A stretch of DNA of 64,000 nt. It comes from Paraconiothyrium sp. Pb-2020. Taxonomy: Eukaryota > Ascomycota > Dothideomycetes > Pleosporales > Didymosphaeriaceae. This document shows positions 1 through 9,779 of the stretch, piece after piece (positions within the stretch are counted from its first letter, which is position 1; every line of letters begins with the position of its first letter). The notes beneath the pieces were generated by a model that saw nothing but the letters and a program-made list of their open reading frames with translations, searched no databases and was not told the DNA's origin. The stretch is from contig JAJUBI010000004.1 in the NCBI GenBank assembly GCA_022419385.1, forward strand, positions 434,001 to 498,000, read 5' to 3'. Position numbers and translations under genes: made by a program.

Positions 1-590
1 AGATTTACGACCTTCATCAGCCGTCTGTTGGGCACAGCGGCTTTCTTGATGCACGCTTCATGGATTGTAGTTCCACAGATGACGCATCGGGGCGGACTGA
101 GATAATCCATGGATCCTGGTCAGTCACATGAGCCTCATCCTTTGTCTGCTTGTTGAACTTGACCATTCAGAGGATATCTCGAGATTACTGCTGACATTGG
201 TCTTCCCCAATCTTCATTTGCGGTGATATGAGTATAACTGTTTGATCTATAATGTAGCATTCTATAACGCAGTCATAACAGTGCCCTTGTGACTATGTGG
301 CATTTTAAGGTTGGCATGAAGAGAGGTAGTTTGGATACCGATACAAGAAAACAACGACGGAAATTCAATGTGCCTGTCCGTCCATCTCCACACACTACCT
401 ACAGCCCGCCCAGATACCGCCATCGCAGAAGCCCATGGCTGGATCAGGCGCGAGTAAAGCAGGACTCGTCGATTTAGGAGCAACGGCGTCTCCACTCAGA
501 ACAACGACAAGCGTCTGCTTCCATGACAGCCCTTTCCCAACGCTAGACACACGTAGACAAAGTCAGCAAAACAACAGTATCAGGCCATGT
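1..590. other. No supported gene; downstream flank of the Ser/Thr-rich gene
   Basis: I see no reading frame here with coding character. The frames present are under 80 residues and low in complexity. The stretch holds the 3' flank of the minus-strand gene ending at 591, and perhaps the end of a gene lying outside the window. Confidence 0.5.
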
Positions 591-2503
591 TCATGGACAA
601 GCTTCTCCTTTGCCACCAGGGTAAGGGTAAGGGCACAGGGTGGCAGACCCAGCTCTCTTAGCGCTCTGCGTTGACGTTGGTGTAGCCTTCTTCACCGTCG
701 TAACTGTCGTGATCGGGTTACCACAACGAATGCTTGGGTACGGGTACGGACAGCGCGGATCTTGCGACACCACAATAGTCTTGACGTCATCGTCTGTGGA
801 AGGCTTCGACGAAAGATTAGGCTTCAGTACTGAAGTAGGCTTGGGCGCGTTAGTGTTTGGCTCAAGCATGCGAGAACTAGGCTTGGAAGATGTTTTGGGT
901 GTAGTAGCGGGCTTAAAATTGGTGCTCACCAGAGACTGCGCAACTGGAATGTTGATGTTGACTGTAGTTGCGTCCCGCTTATATATTCTCGCAACATACC
1001 CGCCAGTGGTGGCGGCGGAGAGTTTCTCGCTAGGGGCGACGAGAATACTAGGCGCAGTGGTAGTCGTCATGGTCGTCATGGTCGGCGTCGCGGTTCGCTG
1101 AACCTGTGTCGAATTTGAGAGCGCTCTGGAGCTGGGTGCGACGGTTGAATAGGACTTAGGCGTCACTGGGCTATTGTTCGTTACCATTGAGGAGACCGGA
1201 GTAGTAATCAGAACAGCGTTAGGAGTGATGCTAGACGAGCTGGGTACGACTGGACCATAGCCTGTGAAGAGCATTGTTAAAGATGCTGAAGGCGCCGTTG
1301 CAGTAGGGTAGTCGCCTGTGCTGTTGTTCCCTGCGTAAGAGAATGGAGGGGCACCCCTGTAGAAAGAAGGAGTCGGCTGTACAGGTATAGTGGCAGGGTA
1401 GCTGGGCCCCGACAGAATGGAAGGTATAACAGCTGGCCAGGAAGGAGCGACTGGGGCAGCGACAGAAGCAGAGGTCTGTAAACCTACCAGGTACCCACTC
1501 GACTCAGGAATAGGATCCAAGCTGGAACTCACACTCAGGACTATGTTAGACTCAAGAATAGCGAAGCGAGAGCCAGAGGCCACAGGATATTCAGAAGACC
1601 CAGGATCAGGATTGGGCACAATCACCGACTGTGACATGGTAGAGGAAGAAGCAGGCAAAGTCACAGTTTGAACACTAGTCGTGTGAATAGTCGTTAGCCC
1701 TTCCGTAGGCTTTGTGGGAGTCGGAGCCGTGACATAGACGGTTTCAGTAGTAGATGTATCACACCCGGTGCTGCCACTGAAGAATGACCGAGCGGTCGGC
1801 GAGGTATCACGTTGAATAGTGATAAAGCTCGACTGGCCGACAGGATGATCGCTGAATTGGGGAGCGAGGGTCGACCCGGACGAAGAGGGAGTGTTACCGA
1901 GACAAATGGCGACAGAAGAGTCTGACGTTGAGGAAGACATGCTAGAGAAGGTAAATTTGGAGGGGCGATGGTTGAGGAGGCAAGCACAGAAGAATCAGCC
2001 GTACTTAGGAGGATTACGCTCGGACTAAAAATCAAGCTGCTACTAGACAGCGTGCTACTCATAGTAGAGCTGTTGAAAGAGCTAGTAACAGGGGTAAAGC
2101 TTGAAAGGGGGGTAGTGTTGCTTGGAACAATGACTTCGTACGTGGATAGAGGTGGAGGTGAGCTAGATGTTGCGGTAACACTCGACGAAGTCTTCTCCAA
2201 AATGAAAGTGGCTCCGCTTACTGCAGATATTGTGCAGGGCGCGGTCGAGGAGCCAGGAATAACGGCATCGTAGGAAGACCCAATTATACTTGAAATCGGA
2301 ACGATGGGCTCATAGGAAGTAACGACAGGAGTTGGGCTCGATATGCCAGCCTCACGCGTGTTGGATGGTCCATTAACTTGGTAGGCGACGACGCTGCTAG
2401 AAGCCTGGCTTTTCGTGCATGTGGTTGGTTGCTGTTCGCGCTTGACTGCAGCACAGGCGACGTTCTGCACAGCAAGAAGCGCAATAGCAATGCTACTGAT
2501 CAT
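591..2503 (-). CDS. Secreted Ser/Thr-rich low-complexity protein, two frames
   Basis: The start at 2503 opens a hydrophobic signal peptide (MISSIAIALLAVQNVACA), followed by hundreds of Ser, Thr, Pro and Val residues. That is typical of heavily O-glycosylated fungal cell-wall or secreted proteins. The first frame is coding-like down to about 1970. From 1940 to 591 a second frame continues with the same composition and ends in two related motifs, RCPYPYPSIRCG and LCPYPYPGGKGEACP. The frames must be joined by an intron or a frameshift between about 1930 and 2060. A good acceptor (TTCTCTAG) lies just before 1940, but I found no convincing donor in the matching phase. About 600 residues if joined. 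I recognise no enzymatic domain. The function is unknown; a surface or wall protein is a guess from composition. Confidence 0.6.
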
Positions 2504-2860
2504 CGTGAATGCAGTAGCGAGCGTTCAAAAGGCTAAGAATGACCAAATCCGTGGACGATAGATTTGAGAAATGAGAAACTGACCTATACAGACTTAGGAA
2601 GGGTCGAAAGACATGAGAAGAGTGAAGGCGGAAATAAGTCCCTAGATAAGGTGATTGCGATCTCGTGTCTCCTTCTGGCCAAGGAAACAATAAGACGAGA
2701 AGAGCCTTTGCCCGTGAATTTGAAGACAACGACTTCGACAAAGAGGATCGAAATTGCCTGTGTGTAGGCCAAGTATTCAAAGAGTTCGAAGCTATGCGGA
2801 AGCCACAGAAAGCAGACTGGATCATGGCGTTCGCTTTGAGCTGCTCTAAGCTTTGTGGCT

Positions 2861-2870
2861 CTTATATAAA
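2861..2870 (-). promoter_or_regulatory. Possible TATA box
   Basis: Read on the minus strand this is TTTATATAAG, about 360 bases upstream of the Ser/Thr-rich protein start. The spacing allows a long leader, but nothing else supports it. Confidence 0.3.
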
Positions 2871-3849
2871 GTGGTCATTCATTGTTGCGCGATCTAGACC
2901 ATCATGTCATCTTGCAATAGCGAACAATTGAGAAAGCGTCTCGAGTCAGCGAGGCCCTATGGGATGATCTGTTGGTGGTGACTGGCTTTAACAACATTGG
3001 ATAGGTGAATGTAAGTTTGCAGGTTTCTTCCTGCCGAGGCTAGGCACCTGATGGTACATATGTGATAGATTAGGAGCTTATGATCGTAGATTGAAGATCC
3101 TTGTATCTACCGAGATCGATATGTCGGTCCTCGCCGAGGAGTGGTTGGGTCCCGTGACCAGGCCGCAGTTTCATCAGCTTCGCTGCCCGTGCAAACCGGT
3201 CGTCGAAGTCCAGATCGCACATGTTGGTAGACCGCAAGCTTCGTAGTGGCTTCCGTAGACAATGGTGGAGATATCGATGAATCGTCCTGGTAATGGCCAT
3301 TCCGTACGGATACTTTCGAAGGGGGGCGCGAATGGGTGAGTGCAAACGAAGAAGTCGGTAAATAGTACGGCGGAGGCAGCGCCAATTCATACCAGGATAG
3401 ACTACCGTAGTTTGTTCCATAGCCTCATCGTAGCGAGACGACTTCGAACTTGGTGCTACCAGAATAGCAACATTGCCCTCTTCCAGCAGTCATCGAAGCA
3501 ACACGAGTATCTTACGATCGACTCGTGGATCGGTTCGAAGACACACAATCTTTTAGAAAGACATGTAACCGGTCATGGAGGTCCATTATGTTCTCCAAAA
3601 GGCTCATGCGGGGGAGACGGTCATCACTGTTACTGCCGTTTTATCTTGCATCTTTACGTGACTGGAGCGTGAAACACCATTGATGATGCTAAGGTAGACT
3701 ATACGGAAGAGCCTGTCCATGTGTAGTACGAGCATCGTGATGAATTGTGTTTGCTGCAAGCGTTCGTCCCTAACTGTTGTTGCGAATGACGTTGGCAATA
3801 CCATAGGAACGAGACGCTCTTGCGATGCCTAAAAGGGTAAGCGCGTCAC

Positions 3850-3868
3850 GAACGCGACTTTCGCGTTC
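3850..3868. promoter_or_regulatory. Inverted pair of MCB-like sites in the Pol delta subunit promoter
   Basis: The sequence GAACGCGACTTTCGCGTTC is a perfect inverted repeat with 8-base arms and a 3-base spacer. It lies about 85 bases before the start codon at 3952. Each arm contains ACGCGA, which fits the ACGCGN core bound by the MBF/DSC1 cell-cycle factor in yeasts. Binding in this fungus is inference. Confidence 0.55.
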
Positions 3869-3951
3869 CCCAACTTTCTGAATCGCAATGGGGCACAACC
3901 ACAGCATCACGAATCAACGACTTCCCCTCTCTAATATTTTCACATTGCAAA

Positions 3952-5639
3952 ATGGTTCCAAACAACGGTGATCTGCTAAGAGGGGAGCCCTTGTACGTCT
4001 GATGCAGTAAGGAAGTTGCGCATACATGCTAATCACTTCGCAGCGAAGACCCCGCGTCCGCATCGTCTCGAAATGCATCCGCTTACAGGCCCTTACATAC
4101 TTTCGAGCTGCCGAAAGGGTCCGAAAAACACTACCAGCATCAGTTCGCTGACATGTACTTTCTGCGGTTAGCACAATTGAAGAAGGCTGTAAAGCAGAAG
4201 GCGCATGAGGCATGGGATGATTTCGAGGTACGACATCGTATACACGGAAGCTGGATGTACAGACAGCGTCGCAGATCGGCGAAACGAGGCTAAAAGCTAA
4301 CCTTTGATCAGTTAGCCGGCGACAAAGCAAAATTTGTTGAGCGAGTGCTCGACGTGCGTCAAGGCGAGCTGTGCTGGGTCGTGGGGACTGTGTACATGGA
4401 GATGACGCTGAAGCCCAACGTGCTCGACGACATATCGAAAGAGGTACGTATGATGCTACTTAGCTCTTCGCTTCACGCAACACTGACAGCCACGCCACGC
4501 AGCACTGGATCGCCGCTCCTCCACTCCGCGAGACCTACGTAAGCCCATCCGGCACAGATGAAATGATGCTCGAAGACGAATCAGGACGGCTCCGCGTCAC
4601 CGGCGACTCCTTGAACTCACACTACGTAACAGGCTGTATCCTCGCCGCACTTGGCACCGAACAAGCCGATGGCTCCTTCCAAGTCATTGCAACACAATAC
4701 GCCGACCTCCCACGACAACCGCAGCGCTGGGAGGCCGAAGATGCGTCTCTCACAGTCGCAAAGCAGCCGTCCCCTAAACGCGGAAAGTCGGGAAAATTAG
4801 CCCTGGTTTCCGGCCTCGATATAACCGGCACAGAAGATGACGACCTTACTTTAGATTTGCTGATGGAGTACCTCACGGGCGAAGCATCAGGGCCTTCAGG
4901 CCAGGGCAGTGCATCACAAATAAGCCGACTGGTTATAGCGGGCAACTCGCTCTCCAACGCTTCTCCAATCCTTTCAAGAGAAGAGTTTAACGTAAAGAAA
5001 GGCGCAAAAAGAAAATATGGCTACGATGCCTCCTCCTACAACGCCACCCCTGCCGAGAAATTCGACGCCTTCCTCGCTGAAATTCTCTCAACCCTACCTG
5101 TCACCCTCCTCCCTGGGGAAACCGACCCCGCCAACGTAGCTCTCCCACAACAGCCCCTTCACCCAGCGCTCTTCCCACTTTGCAGAGCGTACGCAAATCC
5201 CCCCGCAATATCGAACGAGTCACTTCAGGGCCTTGATTCCGTAACGAACCCGTGGGAAGCCGACATAGAGGGCTGGAGAGTATTGGGCACCGGTGGTCAG
5301 ACAGTGGATGATTTATTGAAATACGTGGATGGTGTCCAGCCGCTTGAGGTCATGGAGATGATGCTGAGATGGCGTTGTATAGCGCCCACAGCGCCCGATA
5401 CACTATGGTGCTATCCGTTCCAGGACGACGATCCTCTGATACTGAGGGAATGTCCCCATATCTATTTTGCGGGCAATAGGGAGAAGTTCCAGACAAAGGT
5501 TGTGGAAGGTCCGGCGGGGCAGCAGGTGTTGATAGTGGGAGTGCCGAGATTCAGCAGAACCGGGCACATTGTGCTGGTAGACATGGATACGCTGGAGGTC
5601 GAGCTCGTGGAAGTAGGTGTTGTACAACCGAGTTCATGA
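3952..5639 (+). CDS. POLD2: DNA polymerase delta small subunit (POLD2/Cdc1/Pol31)
   Basis: This is the B-subunit of replicative DNA polymerase delta. It bridges the catalytic subunit and the third subunit in the nucleus. I rebuilt four exons: 3952-3992, 4044-4227, 4312-4443 and 4503-5639, giving about 497 residues (human POLD2 is 469). Family landmarks are HQFADMYFLRLAQLKKAV near the N-terminus and LDVRQGELCWVVGTVYM followed by HWIAAPPLRETYVSPSG across the third intron. The inactive phosphoesterase-like domain follows, with LPVTLLPGETDP, VLGTGGQTVDDLLKY and HIYFAGNREKF. All four joins keep phase. The start gives MVPNNGDLLRGEP and was chosen because the GTACGT donor and CGCAG acceptor around 3993-4043 restore the frame. 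It converges on the alcohol dehydrogenase gene, 195 bases away. Confidence 0.95.
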
Positions 5640-5834
5640 TGCAGAGCGAACGAAGATGTAGGAATAAGCAACTGCATGGGCTAGTCGACAACGGAATTCG
5701 CAACGGAAGGGAATTGAGGCGGTATGATACCCGTATTTAGCACTGCATATGAACAGGAACCTCATCGGAGAAATGATTGCATCGACACTCCGCGGTTAAC
5801 TCCGTCGCTACTACCACGGCCCTCAACCTCACAT

Positions 5835-7202
5835 TCATACGACCCCTTTGCCCTCCGCGTCAATCTGCGCCTGATCCATGATCACAATGCCTTTGCCTTT
5901 CATCCTCCCGCTCTCAGCTAACTCAATCAGCTTGTTCATCTCACCAAGACCCTTGAAAGTATTCGCATTGACAGAGATGCCGTGCTTAGCGACGAGTTGG
6001 AGCATGTCGTTGGCCTCTTGCGCCGAGCAGATCAAGGAGCCACGAAGTTTGATGTCTCGGAAAATCAACTCTTGGAAGGGGATTGACACGTTGTCGGGCT
6101 GTTGATTGTTACGTTCGGTCCCGGAAAGAAACGTAAGAGCATGCTGAAGGGGAAATTTCGGGAGGAGTGTTCTGAGCTCATTTGCCTCAGGGACACTATA
6201 CAGTACTGAAAATGATGAGGAGAGAAGATACACATACCTGTGCAACCTGAACGACCGTCCCATGCATACGCGTGATCGCGCAGCTCGTAGCCGCTGCCGT
6301 CTTGGCGTCGCTGACATTGACTGTAGCAGCTACCCCCTCGCCATTCGTTACTTTCTTGACCTCCTTCACCAGTGCTTTGTCGCCCTCCCGCGCATCAATG
6401 ACAACATCCGCCCCTCCTTTCCGCGTCAATTCCAGCCCCTCGTCCCGCGCATCGACACCCACAACATTCAAGCCAAGCGCTTTAGCAAATTGTACGCCTA
6501 GGTGGCCCAGGCCCCCTCCAGATCCCACAAGGGCGATCCACTCGCCTTTTCCAAGCCCCGCAAGCACCACGGCTTTGTACACGGTGCAACCCGCGCATGC
6601 TAGCGGGGCAGCCGTTTCAAAAGACACTTGATCAGGTAATATAGCAGCCCACCGGCTATCGATCCTGGCATACTCCGCGAAATATCCATCTGCGCCTTTG
6701 ACACCGCAGTAAGCGGCATTTGCGCAGTATTGAGTCGAAGACTCAGGTCCACGACAGTCGCCGCACACTCCGCAGGGGTGGTAGATTATGCCACCCATTA
6801 CGCGATCACTGGGCTTAAAGTTCTTGACTGAGGAGCCGACCGCAACAACGGTGCCGGAGCCTTCGTGTGAACCGGTGCAGGGCAGCTCTGTGCCCATGAT
6901 TCCGTGTTGGACCATAAAGTCAGTGTGGCAGAGGGAGGCGACGGCGACGCGGATGAGAAGGTCTTCGGGGGCGAGTTCAGTGGGGACTGGGACGTTGTTT
7001 ATTCTATAGGGTTTGTCGAACTGTGGAAGTTAGAGGTTGTTGTCGTCTTGATCCACGTTGCAAATCTGACTCTTTGGGGGTGCGGGACGCCTCAATCTTT
7101 AACAATCGTTGATGTACAAATTGAAGACGAACTTTAGAGGGGTGGGCGTACCTCTACAACTTGTGCAGCTTGCATCTTTTCTGGTATCTCTTGAGAAGCC
7201 AT
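5835..7202 (-). CDS. Zinc-dependent alcohol dehydrogenase (MDR family)
   Basis: This is a cytosolic medium-chain NAD(P)-dependent alcohol dehydrogenase of the fungal Adh1 type, interconverting alcohols and aldehydes. Exons are 7202-7152, 7020-6238 and 6098-5835 (365 residues). The last intron ends at CAACAG before 6098, because this gives VAQPDNVSIPFQELIFRD, the conserved family join. Catalytic zinc ligands are C48 (SLCHTDF) and H69 (GSHEGSG). The structural zinc loop is CGVCGDCRGPESSTQYC. The Rossmann motif is GSGGGLGHLGVQFAKALG. The usual GHE is SHE here, as I recall for related fungal sequences. It lies 303 bases downstream of the Zn2Cys6 regulator on the same strand. The natural substrate cannot be told from sequence. 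Confidence 0.93.
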
Positions 7203-7505
7203 GTTGGTCTTTCAAATAATTCTTATGAGCTTAGCAACAATGTTTTATGCTTTGTGTGCGGCGCTCTTCTTGTGCCCTCAAGTTATCTAGTAGTTGACGG
7301 GAATTAGTACGGACCGTGTCCAAGCGCGCTGTGATGTATTTGAACCCCAAGGAGGAGACGCTCCGAGGGCCATATTTGTTTTCGATCCCCACTTCCGCGA
7401 CGCACTAAGCCATACTCACTCGGCAAGAGTGATGACGTTACGCCTATTATCTCCGCCTAGTGCGGGGAAATAGTCGAATCCCCAAGCTACGCACTCCGAT
7501 TCTCC
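7203..7505. other. Promoter region of the alcohol dehydrogenase gene
   Basis: This gap separates the regulator stop codon from the dehydrogenase start, both on the minus strand. I saw no convincing small gene or repeat. Confidence 0.5.
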
Positions 7506-9349
7506 TTATTTCGCTAGCGCGGCCAGCTGCGCGGTGGTCGGACAGGGATCATTCCAGACCATAAAATTAGATTCATCCTTCAGCTTCCCTTCCAGCTCCT
7601 CCGCCAGCGATATCGCTTGCCTTGTCCCAATCTTTCGAGCCATGAAGTAGAGCTGGTCAATAGCCCATCGTGTCAATCGTGGACCATAGTCGCTTCGTCC
7701 TATTTCATAAAGTGGCCCGATCAGATGGTCCAGTCCGGTCGATTTGAAAGGCTCCAAAAAGGTTCCTCGAGGATGTATTGTAAACATTCTGTTGCGCAGA
7801 TTTACTGCCTTAATGCCCTTTTCAAGCAGATTCACATCACGCTTGACTTGGTGCGGAAAAGCGACCTGCCCCGTGAGCTGAGGCGTTGATGCGCATATAT
7901 CCAGCATCTGTGAGCTGATTACATCTTTGCACTTGCTGATATGAGCAAATGCTTCTTCGTACGAAAAGAGGGGAGGAGAAGACTGCAGACCCTTGTTGAC
8001 CTGGGCGCGCACAAACTTGAAGAGACGTATGCGACATGTTCTGAGGATATTCCACATGTTGATGACCCAGGGATTCGTGTAGATGTGGTAAACGTTTCCA
8101 AAGACGTGTTCTGCGGGCTTTTTCAACTGCACAATCTCGTATCTCCATAGAGTCTGAAGCATGAACTTGATGAGGTCTAGTTCAGTGTCGAGTTTCAACA
8201 CGTCAGCCACCCTGGATACGGGATCGCCATCTTCATCTTGCATGAGCGTAATCGCCTTCTCCAGTACCTCAACCTGGTGTTCGACCCCTTTTTAGGTCAG
8301 TCGAGTTCCATACACTAGAAGCATATGCACAAGAGCCAAAGTTGAACCTGTACAAGGGTTCCAAAGCTCGGCAAAACTTTTGCGGGTTCGGGTACGTACC
8401 ATGCATAGTGTAGTCATTCAAAGAGGTCAGAAATCTATATAGTCGTGCAACCTTGTCCGGTATAGGCGTCCCAAGCTCAACGCCTTTGGTCATAGTGAGC
8501 CTGTAAAATTGCATGAAGATTTGCCTAGCGAGGTCATTCCTGAACTGGGTTTCGCCACGGAGTGCGAAAAGAGTCTCTGCGCCTTTAAGGTGCTGCATCC
8601 ATGCCCGCAGCGAGTGCTTTTCGAAAACGAAGTTCTCATACACACCGAGGAGAATTACGGACACAATTGTGCTGTCTTCATAGACCTTAACTGCATCGCC
8701 CAATGCTTCATTGGTCAATGTCAGCGCGCGCGCATAATGCTCCTGGGCTTTCCTCATCAGGGATTCTGACTTGTTTGCCGTAGCAAGTGTTACTAGGCTC
8801 GCAGCATGCGCGCTGCTTTGTAAAGACGCATCAACCTCTGGTCCACTCAGCATGTGGAAGAGCCATTGGTAGTTGCTTCGCCCAGCGATAAGTGGTTGCA
8901 ATAGGTTGTTGGCGGCAAAGAATGCAAGCGCTTGGTGTTCGATCGAGGGGTTTATTGACCTAGCAGGACTTCCTGATCGCGTCACCGCCGAAATGGCTGG
9001 CAGCGATTCTGAAGACAATGAACAACCGCTTGGAGAGTTTTCAGACGTTACCCGCACCGGAAGTCTTCTGGAGGTTGCCTTCTTTTCCTGCTTCTTCTTT
9101 GAAAGCACTTCATACCTCTTTTGTGCTTTGTTCATGACCACACTACTCTCATTCTTGAACATCATCGAGAGTGGGTCTCGATAGCCATGGCATTCCTTTC
9201 CAGCCCTGATGCATTGGGAACATGACGGCCTTCTAAGATCGCACTGCAAACGATTAGAGATTACACGGAGAGAATTGTACTTTCCTTACTTTGACTTTCC
9301 TATCTCGACAATGCTTGCAGCCTTTCGAAGGCTTACCGACATTTGGCAT
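7506..9349 (-). CDS. Zn2Cys6 transcription regulator
   Basis: This is a fungal-specific nuclear transcription factor. Exons are 9349-9290, 9243-8314 and 8273-7506 (585 residues). A perfect binuclear zinc cluster sits at the N-terminus: C11, C14, C21, C28, C31 and C38 (C-x2-C-x6-C-x6-C-x2-C-x6-C), split by a 46-base intron after KVK. A basic linker rich in Lys (KKKQEKKATSRR) follows. The rest is helical and matches the fungal regulator middle region in style (HYARALTLTNEALGD, LLGVYENFVFEKHSLRAWMQ). I chose ATG 9349 because it directly precedes the cluster in frame. The second intron (8313-8274) would be only 40 bases. The gene sits between the glucosidase and the alcohol dehydrogenase on the same strand, so local regulation of them is possible but unproven. 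The target is unknown. Confidence 0.88.
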
Positions 9350-9779
9350 CCTTGCGTGTCGAATTGCTGCTCAACTGGGGAACAACAGTACTTCGAAAAC
9401 ACGGTATACCAACTCGTGCATGACAAGCGTAAGTCACTGCTCGTGCTGAGTAATGATGTCTCCTTACCGAACGTATAATGTACTTGCGTGAACGGCTGAG
9501 TAGACGGAGCGATGACTTGCTGATCTGTGCTTCGCCCACTTCCGGCGGAAGAACTACCAGGTGCACGGGCCATGCGCCTAAGCTGAAACGGGCGTCATGC
9601 TTTTTATCCCGAACATACAATGAGCGCTAGACGTGGAAGCTGAGAAAGGTGCATAAGAATAATGTCTGCTAACATGCGGTAGTCTCCTTTATTCACGATT
9701 TGGAACCGCGCAATCACGAAAGATCTGATAGCTTTCGTCATCAAAGTATAATGATTGTTATCAGTCCAGCTACAAGCAT
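9350..9779. other. Promoter region of the Zn2Cys6 regulator
   Basis: It lies between the glucosidase stop codon and the regulator start. A 95-residue frame (9573-9286) overlaps the regulator start region. I take it as a shadow because the zinc cluster is in another frame. Confidence 0.45.

Larger units (their letters stand above)
2504..3951. other. Intergenic region with one doubtful minus-strand frame
   Basis: This lies between the divergent Ser/Thr-rich gene and the Pol delta subunit gene. A 116-residue minus-strand frame (3420 to 3070) ends in a mixed, protein-like segment (DFDDRFARAAKLMKLRPGHG, then LLGEDRHIDLGRYKDLQS). It could be the last exon or a remnant of an unknown gene. I could not extend it upstream in a clean frame and do not recognise it, so it is not listed as a gene. 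Confidence 0.35.
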
